Shown here piece after piece: positions 43,975-51,763 of a stretch of DNA of 64,000 nucleotides; position 1 is the stretch's first letter; each line of letters opens with the position of its first letter. Under the pieces are notes generated by a model. That model searched no databases. It was given only the letters and a program-made list of their open reading frames with translations, and was not told where the DNA came from. The position numbers and the translations under genes were made by a program. Location: NCBI GenBank assembly GCA_016783505.1, contig JADHWK010000003.1:1-64000 (forward strand), written 5' to 3'. The stretch comes from Candidatus Zhuqueibacterota bacterium (GTDB lineage Bacteria > BS750m-G25).

Positions 43975-45030
43975 TTATTTTCCTCCGGACTTTTGCCTTT
44001 CAGCCTCCTGATAAAATCGCTCCGCTTTCTGGGACAATTCAGCCGCCTTCTTGACCAGTTCTTCCCTTTCCCGACTTAAGACATCCAACAGGGCGGCCAT
44101 ATCATTAGGTGAGTATAGCTCATCTATGACTATTTGTTCCCATAGTTGTTTCCAGGAATCAACTTCATAGGGTACCAATCCGGTTGCCCTGGCTTTAATG
44201 GCTAGCCAGTTTCCAGCCGAAAGATCTCTAACTTCTTCTGCGTAATCAGCGGTCATTGGAGCTGCAGCCTTACCCGATGATCGCAAGCCGCTGGTCGTCG
44301 GACCCCCCCTCTCGTCAAACAGGGCCGCTTCCTTCATAAATTGATCGATCTTCTCCCGTAAAATTCCTTCCTCAGTCACGTCCAATATGCATTGGTCAAG
44401 AAGAACACTCCTTGCTCGGAGCCGGTCTTCCATATCCTTGATCAGATCTGCCTTTTCCCGGATCTCCTCCGGGCCATCCAGGGGGCCGATGGTAACATCA
44501 GGGATGGCATCCTCGTCTATCTCTGTTCTTCCTGTTCTGCCCTCTAGCGCATTCTTCTCCCCCCGCAATTCCATTAATATAAAAAGGATTGCTATCTCCG
44601 TTTCCCGGTCTTTATTGAACCTGGCATCTTTCAGCGCTCGTCGGTTATAATCAATTTCAATATCATAAAGTTTCTTCAGACTATCTACCGTTGTACGGTG
44701 TACCTCTTGGACCCTGGCAATCTGGCTGCCTACCTGATCGAGCTGGGCCGATAGCTGCTGGGACTTTTTCAAAGCCCGATCGAGATTAAATCTCCCTACG
44801 AATCCCAGGTTTTCCTTTTCCTTTAAATCCGATATTTTCTGGGCCAGATGGCCAGCTTTCTTGGTTAACTCCTGCTGCTTTTCCTTCAAGGTTAACAATT
44901 CCGCTTCGATCTTCTCCACCTCCGCCCTCTTCCCCTCCAGGTCGCTCCCCTGGCTCTGGACCTTCCCAGTTATAAAAATAAGGATGAGAAAGAGGAACAG
45001 GACCGATCTTTTCTTTAACAAGGTCATCAT
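43975..45030 (-). CDS. Secreted coiled-coil protein
   Basis: This 351-residue protein has a signal peptide (~8-27, ending VQSQ). It is mostly helical, with a long coiled coil (~30-130, KRAEVEKIEAELLTLKEKQQELTKKAGHLAQKISDLKEKE) and a helical tail (LLDVLSREREELVKKAAELSQKAERFYQEAERQK). I do not recognise the family. Its start overlaps the stop of the NtrC-type regulator (ATGATG), so it is translationally coupled to the two-component system and may be a periplasmic component of the response. Confidence 0.75.
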   Translation of the reverse strand: MMTLLKKRSVLFLFLILIFITGKVQSQGSDLEGKRAEVEKIEAELLTLKEKQQELTKKAGHLAQKISDLKEKENLGFVGRFNLDRALKKSQQLSAQLDQVGSQIARVQEVHRTTVDSLKKLYDIEIDYNRRALKDARFNKDRETEIAILFILMELRGEKNALEGRTGRTEIDEDAIPDVTIGPLDGPEEIREKADLIKDMEDRLRARSVLLDQCILDVTEEGILREKIDQFMKEAALFDERGGPTTSGLRSSGKAAAPMTADYAEEVRDLSAGNWLAIKARATGLVPYEVDSWKQLWEQIVIDELYSPNDMAALLDVLSREREELVKKAAELSQKAERFYQEAERQKSGGK

Positions 45031-46415
45031 TTTATCAAACCATATTTTTGCAATTTGTAGTAAAGGGCACTGGTTCTGATCCCCAACAATCGAGCGGCCT
45101 CGGTTTTCACCCCTCCGGCCCGAGCCAGGGCTTTTTTGATCAATTGCATCTCCGTGGCTCCCAAGGTATCGTTAAGCTTCAGGGTTTCCCCACGGATGGT
45201 TGACCAGCCCTGGCCGGGGCCCCACCGGACCAGCAGCGGCAGATCTTCGGGGTCGATACTATCCCCATCACACAGCACCAGGGCCCGCTCCACCAGGTTT
45301 TCCAGCTCCCGAACGTTCCCCGGCCAATCATAATCCATCAGCACCCTGATGGCATCCTCCTCCATACGAACGCCCCGCTTGTTAGTCTCCTCACCAATTT
45401 TGTTAAGAAAATGCTCCACCAGTAGGGGGATATCTTCCTTCCGCTCCCTTAAGGGGGGCACCTCAATGGGGATTATGTGCAGCCGGTAATAGAGGTCTTC
45501 CCGAAAGTGTCCTTTTTCCACCCGCTCCAGCAGATCTTTGTTGGTGGCAGCGATTATCCTTACGTCAACCGAGATGGTTACCTCCCCCCCGACCCGTTCA
45601 AACTCCTTTTCCTGCAATACCCGGATTAGTCTAATCTGGGTATTAGGGGGAATGTCCCCAATCTCATCCAAGAACAAGGTTCCCTTGTCGGCAAGTTCAA
45701 AGCGTCCCATCTTACGTTTAATAGCCCCGGTGAAGGCTCCTTTCTCATGGCCGAAGAGCTCGCTTTCCAACAGCCCCTCGGCCAGGGCTCCGCAGTTGAC
45801 CCGGATGAAGGGGTTCTGGGCTCGGCGGCTGGTGAAGTGGATGGCCCGGGCCACCAGCTCCTTTCCCGTGCCGCTTTCTCCGTAAATGAGGACCGAGGAG
45901 TCGCTATCGGCAACCTTCTCGATGGTCCGGTAGACCCCCTGCATTCGGTCCGAACTCCCAACAATTTCCCCGTAGTTGAACCTGACCCCGATCTCCTGGC
46001 GAAGGTATTCGTTCTCCCGCCTCAGCCGCTTCATCCTTTCCCTTTCATCCCGGAGGTCCAGGACTTTCTGAACCTTAACCTCAAGTTCGTGGGGCGAAAA
46101 GGGCTTGGTGATAAAGTCGGCCGCCCCCAGTTTCATAGCCTCAACCGCTAAGTCAATGGTCCCGTAGGCAGTAATCACGATCACATCTACCCTATCCTCC
46201 CCGGACTCAGGCTTCAAGTTCCTCAGAACCTCAATCCCATCTACCTCATCCATCCGATAGTCGGTGATCACCAACTGGGGATTTATCCGTGAAAACAACC
46301 GCAGACCTTCGGGACCGCTGGGAGCCTCGAAGACCTCCTGACCCATACGCTTCAGGATCTGGCAGATCCCCTCCCTCATGGTATCGTTGTCCTCAATGAC
46401 TAAAATTTTAGCCAA
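45027..46415 (-). CDS. Sigma-54-dependent response regulator (NtrC family)
   Basis: This 462-residue regulator has a receiver (Asp52 in VITDYRMDEVDG, Lys in ITKPFSP), an AAA+ domain with Walker A GESGTGKE, the sigma-54 contact loop GAFTGA, Walker B LFLDEIGDI, and a C-terminal Fis-type helix-turn-helix (AARLLGIRTSALYYKLQKYGL). It activates RNA polymerase with sigma-54 from enhancer sites. The kinase gene lies upstream, and a sigma-54 promoter is present there, so positive autoregulation is likely. The gene is coupled to the coiled-coil gene downstream. Confidence 0.95.
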   Translation of the reverse strand: MAKILVIEDNDTMREGICQILKRMGQEVFEAPSGPEGLRLFSRINPQLVITDYRMDEVDGIEVLRNLKPESGEDRVDVIVITAYGTIDLAVEAMKLGAADFITKPFSPHELEVKVQKVLDLRDERERMKRLRRENEYLRQEIGVRFNYGEIVGSSDRMQGVYRTIEKVADSDSSVLIYGESGTGKELVARAIHFTSRRAQNPFIRVNCGALAEGLLESELFGHEKGAFTGAIKRKMGRFELADKGTLFLDEIGDIPPNTQIRLIRVLQEKEFERVGGEVTISVDVRIIAATNKDLLERVEKGHFREDLYYRLHIIPIEVPPLRERKEDIPLLVEHFLNKIGEETNKRGVRMEEDAIRVLMDYDWPGNVRELENLVERALVLCDGDSIDPEDLPLLVRWGPGQGWSTIRGETLKLNDTLGATEMQLIKKALARAGGVKTEAARLLGIRTSALYYKLQKYGLIK

Positions 46416-46691
46416 AACACCACCCTAATTATAAATCCGAAATTCGAATACCTGCCCGCCACCCACAGGGTTGGACAGACGGGTCGAAATCTCTCAGGGC
46501 CGTTGGCTCTACGAGCCAGAGACCGAAACAAACTCAAATCCCAACTGTTCGGGACAATATCAAAACTCAAGAAATAGGGAATATCATTTTGCCAACCGGA
46601 GTTACCCCGAAGCTTCGGGGTAACTCCAGTTATTGTTTTTATTTTGTTTTAAATTTTGGTCCTCGGTCAGGCGCCGGACTGATCGGATTTT
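46416..46691. repeat. Kinase-regulator gap with palindromes
   Basis: It contains a family-C-like segment (~46450-46485), a perfect 30-bp palindrome centred on AAGCTT (46598-46627; arms GGAGTTACCCCG), and a family B element at 46663-46682. No gene is present. Confidence 0.75.
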
Positions 46692-48122
46692 TCAACGTAT
46701 TTTATTATTACGGGGTAACCAGATACTAAATTTCAACCCCCCACTTTTAAGCCTTTGCGCTCCTATTCTTCCGCCGTTGTCCTCCACCAGCTTCTTGACC
46801 ATAGCCAGTCCCAGCCCGGTCCCCTGCTCATGGGTAGTGAAAAAGGGATCGAACAGCTTATGCATCAAATCGTCGGAAATCCCCTTCCCCGTGTCTTCAA
46901 AATCAATCACCATCCATTCCCTGTTGGGGACGGTCCTAATCGTAATCAAGCCACCATCGGGCATGGCCTGTATTGAATTCTTAATTAAGTTCAGGAAAAC
47001 CTGTTGCAGTTGCCGAGGGTCAACGAAGATAGTACTGTTCCCCCCCAGTTCTTGTAAATCTATTTTTACCCGGGTTTTTTCCAGGTCGTGGGAAATCACG
47101 GCCCGGACTTCTGCCATCACATCGGACATCACACAGTGTTTGGGATCAGGTTTGCTGGGCCGGGCGTAGTCCAGAAATTCGTTGATGATACCCTTCAAAT
47201 TTTTCACCTCCTTCAATATTTTCTGGGCCCGTTCTCGCTGCTCTTGATCCTCTCCCGATTCATCGGAAATTAGATTGGCGAAAATTTCAATCCCCCCCAG
47301 CGGATTTCTGATCTCGTGGGCTACCCCGGCCAGCATAGTCTTCTGCTGGTGATCCCGGCGGAGGATGTTATCCTTCATGTCGTCCAGGGTCTCAGCCAGG
47401 AAGCCTATCTCACCCCCGCTTTTCACTGAGATAGGCTTTTGATAGTTGCCGGCGCCGATTTCTTTGGCGGCGACCACCAGTCTTTTGATGGGATTAACAA
47501 TAGTTTTGGAAAAAAGAACGGCGATTAAAACAGCTGCTAGAACGCTTATTATCCCGATTATAAATAGGTTTCTCCTGATTGACCGAATTGATGCCAGAAA
47601 GGTGGCACTGGCATCCACCCCCAGCACCGCCATAACTTCCCCGTTGACAAAAACCGGCCAGTATCCCGACTTATAAAATAAACCGTCAACCCCTTTGAAA
47701 AGGACAGAGGCAGCAGGGATACCTTTGCGAACGGCCCTGAGTTCTACTTCATCGAACCTAAGCTTTGGGTAGTCTATCCCTATGGGAACTCCCTCATCCG
47801 TTTCCACTAAACTAAGCAAATTCAGATCAAAAAAGTAGATTCTTTTTACGTCGGTATTGAACCTTATACGCATTAGCTTCTGTCTAATGTTTCGATAGGT
47901 TCGACTCCCCTCATCCCCTGGTCGTAGTTGGATTACCCCCTCCCCATCAATCTGGGCGGTTACGGCGCCGGCCACAGCAATCAGCTTCTTACCCAGCTCG
48001 TCGTCCAAACTATCCCGGGCTGCGGTATAGAGCAAAAATCCGCAGAACCCCACCACGAGGACAACCATAGCAGATAGGACAAAAACCAATCGGCTTAGAA
48101 TCCTGTTCTTAAGAATTACCAT
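46692..48122 (-). CDS. Sensor histidine kinase (NtrB-like, HAMP)
   Basis: This 476-residue kinase has two membrane helices (~12-35 and ~183-204) around a ~145-residue periplasmic domain with sCache-like strands (KRIYFFDLNLLSLVETDEGVPIG, YWPVFVNGEVMAVLGVDASA). A HAMP linker (~205-255) follows, then HisKA with AGVAHEIRNPLGGIEIF and HATPase_c (NLIKNSIQAMPDGG, DTGKGI, TGLGLAMVKKLV). HisKA of this type works with NtrC-family regulators, and one follows at 45027-46415. The ligand is unknown. Two promoters lie upstream, one sigma-70 and one sigma-54. Confidence 0.95.
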   Translation of the reverse strand: MVILKNRILSRLVFVLSAMVVLVVGFCGFLLYTAARDSLDDELGKKLIAVAGAVTAQIDGEGVIQLRPGDEGSRTYRNIRQKLMRIRFNTDVKRIYFFDLNLLSLVETDEGVPIGIDYPKLRFDEVELRAVRKGIPAASVLFKGVDGLFYKSGYWPVFVNGEVMAVLGVDASATFLASIRSIRRNLFIIGIISVLAAVLIAVLFSKTIVNPIKRLVVAAKEIGAGNYQKPISVKSGGEIGFLAETLDDMKDNILRRDHQQKTMLAGVAHEIRNPLGGIEIFANLISDESGEDQEQRERAQKILKEVKNLKGIINEFLDYARPSKPDPKHCVMSDVMAEVRAVISHDLEKTRVKIDLQELGGNSTIFVDPRQLQQVFLNLIKNSIQAMPDGGLITIRTVPNREWMVIDFEDTGKGISDDLMHKLFDPFFTTHEQGTGLGLAMVKKLVEDNGGRIGAQRLKSGGLKFSIWLPRNNKIR

Positions 48123-48154
48123 GGAATATTTTTTTATTTCTATAATTTTTTAAA

Positions 48155-48170
48155 TGCAATTATAATGCCA
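48155..48170 (-). promoter_or_regulatory. Sigma-54 promoter for the kinase/regulator operon
   Basis: The minus strand reads TGGCAT, TATAA, TTGCA, which matches TGGCAC-N5-TTGCA at all but one position and with exact spacing. It lies 33 bp before the kinase start codon. Because the second gene encodes a GAFTGA-type activator, this suggests autoregulation. Confidence 0.75.
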
Positions 48171-48186
48171 GAGTCGTTACACTTTA

Positions 48187-48215
48187 ATTATAAAGAATAT
48201 TCTTTTATAAATCAA
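48187..48215 (-). promoter_or_regulatory. Sigma-70 promoter for the kinase/regulator operon
   Basis: TTGATT (48210-48215), a 17-bp spacer and TATAAT (48187-48192) lie on the minus strand just upstream of the sigma-54 site. It would supply basal expression. Confidence 0.75.
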
Positions 48216-48231
48216 GGATTTTTTGAAAATA

Positions 48232-48272
48232 ATAATAAAAAAAAGCCCATGGATATAAATCCAATGGGTTTT
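48232..48272 (-). terminator. Rho-independent terminator after the helicase island
   Basis: On the minus strand, AACCCATTGGAT and ATCCATGGGCTT form a stem (one mismatch), followed by TTTTTTTT. It would stop transcripts from the helicase side before the kinase promoters. Confidence 0.85.
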
Positions 48273-48303
48273 GCATGGTAACAAATTTTAACAAGAAAAA
48301 TGC

Positions 48304-48430
48304 TCCAGAGGAGGGATCCTTCAAAAGCCGGACTTCCACATCGTTCTAGCTCGAACCCCCATCCCGAACCTTCGGGATAACCCGTCTGCCACTCATAAAG
48401 TGAGGCGGGCAGGCAGCCACCCGCTAAATT
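48304..48430 (-). repeat. tRNA-Asn-derived remnant R1 with three inserted elements
   Basis: Aligned with the intact tRNA gene (50844-50915), this stretch keeps CTCC(a)GAGGAGGGA, CGAACCCCC, AAC and AGCCACCCGCT. These are split by three insertions: a ~35-bp element (TCCTTCAAAAGCCGGACTTC...), the family A palindrome at 48361-48378, and a family C element (CCGTCTGCC ... GGCGGGCAGG, ~48382-48414). It cannot form a tRNA. It marks the left edge of the AT-rich island. Confidence 0.75.
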
Positions 48431-48523
48431 AAACTACGCAGGAAGTCTCGTCCCCCATGAGATTTAAGTTCCCTCTCACGCCGCAATGCTGCGCATGGGG
48501 ATTTACCTTCTTTTTTGTAAAAT

Positions 48524-50278
48524 TTATCTATTCTTCCAATATCCCGCATTTACTTCTTCATAAGCTATTCTCTTTTTGTTAATCCAACCTATAAATATTG
48601 AACGATTGCCTTCAAATCTACCTGCAAATCTGGTAGTTGAAATTAAATAACATTTTTTAATAGTACGAGCAAGTGCAACAATCAATTGACATATCTCGAT
48701 ATCAGAAGGATTTTTATTACTTCTAGGTAAATTCCCTTCATTTAAACCAACTATAAATACATAACCTGCAGAAAGTCCTTTACAACCCACATATGTAGTT
48801 AAAGCTACTGATATATAATCGAGAGAAAAACTTTCCCCCCCATCTCTCTTTTCACCATCTTCATCTTTACTAAATTCTGCCTTTAAATCCTCAAGTTTAA
48901 CTCTAAAAAAATCCTCTAATATCTCTCTTTCCTCTCGATTAAGTTCCATATCATTTTTCAATTTTTCAAAAATCCCCAGATTGACTTCGTGTTTCTTAAT
49001 ATAACTTTTTGGTAAATAATCGTATAATCGTTTCTCACCATCTTTGAGTGTCTTCTTCAACAAGTTTCCAATATTTTTAATGGGATCGTGTTCTAATAAT
49101 ATCCTCCAACCTAGATTTGAAAATTTGTCTTCATCTAACAATATCTTATAGCCATCATTAATTGAAATCTTTTTTTGTTCTATCTCTATCTTTCTAAAAT
49201 GTAGAATGTATTTTTCATCTCGTTTCAAATAAGAATTTATCTGTTTCAGATATTGCTTAGGACCGGTTATCAAAACCGTATAATCGCCTTTACTATTTGA
49301 TTCTTTAATTTCATCTAAAGTTAGCTTATCAATTTCCTGCTCGATAAATTTGGCTACATAAGGAGCATTTTTTTGTTGAACACTACAGTAAGCGTGAATA
49401 ATTTTAGGATATTTTTTACTATCCTGTAATTTCTCTGGTAAATAGCAGATATACTCTTTATTAACTCGGTTCATAAGTTTTCCTATTTGTTTGGCTTTAT
49501 TAATAACATCATCTATAGCTTTAATCATCACATAAGGACATCTACTACAAAAGGGTAACATAAATCTTTTGTATTTAGGGTCTTTGAATTTTTCTCTTAT
49601 ATATTGGGGTGAAGCATATTTCAATCGAGTATAAAGTGCTTGGTCATCGTCTCCAACAATTAAAATAGGACTTTTTGTTTCTAAAATATTTATAAACTCA
49701 ACTTCCAATTTGTTAAAATCCTGATACTCATCAACTACAATCTGGTCGTATTTTGGAACTTCATCTGGTTTTTCTCTAAAATACTCAAGTACTCTAAAAA
49801 CGGAATCGTCAAAAGATACAGCATTATAGTAGTTAGAACGTCTCAAAAAGAAAGAAATATTTTTGCTTTCATAATCAAGCTGTTTAAAACTACGACTAAA
49901 ATTTGGGTCTTTATTATAACTTATTCGAGCATCTGATTTTATAATTAACTCTAATTTGGGAAAGAGAATGAAATCATCATCGATACCTTCATGATTAATC
50001 TTATGCAATAATTCTTTACAAAAGCTATGAAATGTACGTGACTTTGCTATATCTTTTAAATCTTTTTTTAATTTTTCTGCTAAATTATTAATAAAAGTCA
50101 AGGCGAGATAATTCCCTTGTTTTCTCTTCAATAATTCATAAAAGGTATATGTTTTCCCTGTACCAGGACCAGAAACGATAACTTTCTTGGGACACGTAGA
50201 CTCAAGTATTCTTCTAGTAAATTTATTTCTTTCTTCCTCTTGTTTTTTGAGATATGACCTTAATTCTTCTTCATTCAT
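48524..50278 (-). CDS. UvrD/Rep-like superfamily 1 helicase
   Basis: This 584-residue helicase has Walker A SGPGTGKTYT (~35-44), motif Ia LALTFINNLAEKL, SRTFHSFCKELL, Walker B IVVDEYQDF (~185-193), motif III LIVGDDDQALY, and C-terminal motifs TTYVGCKGLSAGYVFIVGLNEGNLP and LIVALARTIKKCYLIST. A Cys pair (CSRCPY) lies in the middle. It is AT-rich compared with its neighbours and lies within the tRNA-remnant-bounded island, which suggests transfer. UvrD-like proteins of this size occur in defence loci, but no nuclease partner is visible here, so a defence role is only a possibility. A broken XRE gene precedes it. Confidence 0.9.
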   Translation of the reverse strand: MNEEELRSYLKKQEEERNKFTRRILESTCPKKVIVSGPGTGKTYTFYELLKRKQGNYLALTFINNLAEKLKKDLKDIAKSRTFHSFCKELLHKINHEGIDDDFILFPKLELIIKSDARISYNKDPNFSRSFKQLDYESKNISFFLRRSNYYNAVSFDDSVFRVLEYFREKPDEVPKYDQIVVDEYQDFNKLEVEFINILETKSPILIVGDDDQALYTRLKYASPQYIREKFKDPKYKRFMLPFCSRCPYVMIKAIDDVINKAKQIGKLMNRVNKEYICYLPEKLQDSKKYPKIIHAYCSVQQKNAPYVAKFIEQEIDKLTLDEIKESNSKGDYTVLITGPKQYLKQINSYLKRDEKYILHFRKIEIEQKKISINDGYKILLDEDKFSNLGWRILLEHDPIKNIGNLLKKTLKDGEKRLYDYLPKSYIKKHEVNLGIFEKLKNDMELNREEREILEDFFRVKLEDLKAEFSKDEDGEKRDGGESFSLDYISVALTTYVGCKGLSAGYVFIVGLNEGNLPRSNKNPSDIEICQLIVALARTIKKCYLISTTRFAGRFEGNRSIFIGWINKKRIAYEEVNAGYWKNR

Positions 50279-50289
50279 CTCTCTAATCT

Positions 50290-50465
50290 TCTATTACAGG
50301 GTCATCAATTGAAATTCCTAAAGCCTTAGCTGCTTTAATCAAAGTAGAAACTCTCGGGTCTTTTATGCCGCCTGTTGCTAGTTTAATGATGGTATTGTAT
50401 GAGATATCCGCCTTTCAAGCCAAAGCTTCTTGAGTCAATCCAATTTTTTTGCTTTTTGCTATAAA
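50290..50465 (-). pseudogene. XRE-family regulator with an in-frame stop
   Basis: The minus strand reads AKSKKIGLTQEALA, TGA, KADISYNTIIKLATGGIKDPRVSTLIKAAKALGISIDDPVIED and a stop at about 50290. This is a clear Cro/CI-type helix-turn-helix, with the TGA where an Arg (CGA) codon would fit and no start codon upstream. TGA is a normal stop elsewhere in the window (ftsZ and others), so this is a pseudogene. It ends a few bases before the helicase ATG and was probably its regulator. Confidence 0.75.
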
Positions 50466-50494
50466 AAAAGGGGCTTAAATCCCTTTTCTATTAA

Positions 50495-50553
50495 GCTCCG
50501 GAGGAGGGACTCGAACCCCCATCCCGAACCTTCGGGATAACAGCCACCCGCTT
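50495..50553 (-). repeat. tRNA-Asn-derived remnant R2
   Basis: GCTCCGGAGGAGGGACTCGA and ACCCCC match the 3' half of the tRNA gene. A family A palindrome (50521-50538) replaces the segment covering the anticodon-stem 3' strand and variable loop, and AACAGCCACCCGCT then resumes the match. It ends at the stop codon of the GIY-YIG gene. Confidence 0.8.
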
Positions 50554-50833
50554 AAGTCTGAATATGATACTCTCCGGAAATCAACTTCTTAATGAACCCC
50601 TTACTCTTCTGGAATTTTACAAACCGTTCCGCCCTTTGAGCAGAAATACGATCAGAAAATTCCAAAGTGAAAATCAGTTTCCAAGGGCGTCCTCGCTTAG
50701 TCCATCCCTTTTGACTGGTATTATGATATAAAAGTCTCTCTTCCGGGTCACGAGATATACCAGTGTAGTATTTTTCCAGTTTATCAGAATAAAGAATGTA
50801 TAAATAACAGGGATCTCGATTAGAGTATTGCAT
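50552..50833 (-). CDS. GIY-YIG nuclease-domain protein
   Basis: This 93-residue protein of the YhbQ/UvrC-N type has the two hallmark motifs in YLYILYSDKLEKYYTGIS, then RLLYHNT, and GWTKRGRPWKLIF with the conserved Arg, ending in LKFxK-like KFQKSKGF. Similar small proteins are common in candidate phyla and have unclear roles, possibly in DNA repair. It sits 10 bp downstream of the tRNA-Asn gene, and its stop lies at the edge of remnant R2, so it is embedded in the tRNA-repeat cluster. Whether it takes part in repeat movement is unknown. Confidence 0.92.
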   Translation of the reverse strand: MQYSNRDPCYLYILYSDKLEKYYTGISRDPEERLLYHNTSQKGWTKRGRPWKLIFTLEFSDRISAQRAERFVKFQKSKGFIKKLISGEYHIQT

Positions 50834-50843
50834 AAATTAAAAG

Positions 50844-50915
50844 CTCCGGAGGAGGGACTTGAACCCCCAACCTAGTGGTTAACAGCCACCCGCTCTCCCA
50901 TTGAGCTACTCCGGA
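50844..50915 (-). tRNA. tRNA-Asn (anticodon GTT)
   Basis: All arms fold: acceptor TCCGGAG/CTCCGGA, D-stem GCTC/GAGC, anticodon stem GGTGG/CCACT around CTGTTAA (anticodon GTT), and T-arm GGGGG-TTCAAGT-CCCTC, with discriminator G. CCA is not encoded. It is 72 nt long and apparently functional. It is the parent of the four nearby remnants. Confidence 0.95.
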
Positions 50916-50984
50916 ACAGAACATCAAAAATCACTTGAACATAAAATCCAAAATTCTATCCTAAAATCCGTAGTAACAAAAAAA

Positions 50985-51055
50985 TGGACTCGAACCCCCA
51001 TCCCGAATCTTCGGGATAACAGCCACCCGTCCCGATCCTTCGGGACTACTCCGGA
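50985..51055 (-). repeat. tRNA-Asn-derived remnant R3 with two palindromes
   Basis: GGACTCGAACCCCC, AACAGCCACCCG and CTACTCCGGA match the tRNA gene, but two arms are replaced by palindromes. ATCCCGAATCTTCGGGAT (51000-51017) takes the place of the anticodon 3' strand and variable loop. GTCCCGATCCTTCGGGAC (51029-51046) takes the place of the D-arm. Confidence 0.85.
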
Positions 51056-51180
51056 TTTTTTACAACAAACTATTATTTCTACCCCCATCCCGAAACTTCA
51101 GAATCAGGTACAGATGGGTCTTAGGTTTTCTATTATACTGTTATTGCCAGTTTTAGTTAGTTCATTTAAAATTTACCGAC

Positions 51181-51381
51181 TTATCCTGCTGCAACTTGTT
51201 GGTATGAGAAATTAAGAATATTGGCGCGTTGCTTGGCGTGTTCGATTGTCATACTAACCAAGTTTCCATCTTTATCAAGTTCGACTAGAATATTTTCGTT
51301 TAGATCTCGAGTGTCGACAATTTCCTTATCAGTAAAATTGACAAGAACAGTGTCCGTATCCTGAAAATATTTGATTTCCAT
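51181..51381 (-). CDS. DUF2283-family small protein
   Basis: This 66-residue protein, MEIKYFQDTDTVLVNFTDKEIVDTRDLNENILVELDKDGNLVSMTIEHA, matches the DUF2283 pattern of small beta-rich proteins. The start overlaps the stop of the preceding gene as TAATG. DUF2283 genes are often paired with a small toxin-like or DUF4258-like gene, as here, so a toxin-antitoxin function has been suspected but is not shown. Confidence 0.85.
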   Translation of the reverse strand: MEIKYFQDTDTVLVNFTDKEIVDTRDLNENILVELDKDGNLVSMTIEHAKQRANILNFSYQQVAAG

Positions 51382-51623
51382 TAGATGTCCTCCTTAAAAG
51401 AACTGTCAAAGAAAGCATTGTGAATAGTTTCCCCATCTTCCAACAGAATAATACGAAGATATTTGTCATTAGCTTCTGAAATTTTTGCCCATCTTTTGAT
51501 CCGACCATCAGATTGAATCTCTTCTTTAACAGGATTGTTATAGATATACTCAATCCATTCCATTTTTATATCTCTCCTATCGTTACGTTGTAGAGTGTAA
51601 AGAAAGTATTGAGTAAATTTCAT
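51381..51623 (-). CDS. DUF4258-like small protein paired with DUF2283
   Basis: This 80-residue protein begins MKFTQYFLYTLQRNDRRDIKMEWIEY and continues EEIQSDGRIKRWAKI and YLRIILLEDGETIHNAFFDSSFKED. The N-terminal part fits the family pattern, so the first ATG (51623) is preferred over Met21. The sequence resembles the small DUF4258-type proteins that often precede DUF2283 genes. It is translationally coupled to the 51181-51381 gene. The pair may be a toxin-antitoxin module, but function is unknown. Confidence 0.75.
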   Translation of the reverse strand: MKFTQYFLYTLQRNDRRDIKMEWIEYIYNNPVKEEIQSDGRIKRWAKISEANDKYLRIILLEDGETIHNAFFDSSFKEDI

Positions 51624-51652
51624 TTTCAGTAAACCTATAACATTTCTGTTTC

Positions 51653-51763
51653 GGGGAGGAATCCGTCAAGAGCCGGACTCACACTTCGTTCTAGCTCGAA
51701 CCCCCATCCCGAACCTTCGGGATAACAGTCACCCGTCCCGATCCTTCGGGACTACTCCGGAAT
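51653..51763 (-). repeat. tRNA-Asn-derived remnant R4 with two palindromes and the 35-bp element
   Basis: GAGGAATCCGTCAAGAGCCG begins a copy of the ~35-bp element also found in R1. CGAACCCCC, the palindrome ATCCCGAACCTTCGGGAT (51706-51723), AACAGTCACCC, the second palindrome (51735-51752) and CTACTCCGG then follow as in R3. It abuts the fumarase gene and forms the right edge of the island. Confidence 0.85.

Noticed and set aside
48524-50278. GajB-type Gabija defence gene
   Set aside because: The UvrD-like fold fits, but there is no GajA-like nuclease gene next to it.
50375-50440. TGA recoding (Trp or Gly) in the XRE gene
   Set aside because: ftsZ and several other intact genes end at TGA at the expected position, so TGA is a stop codon in this genome.
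51000-51752. Family A palindromes as rho-independent terminators
   Set aside because: The hairpins are short and not followed by T-runs on either strand. They also sit at tRNA arm positions.
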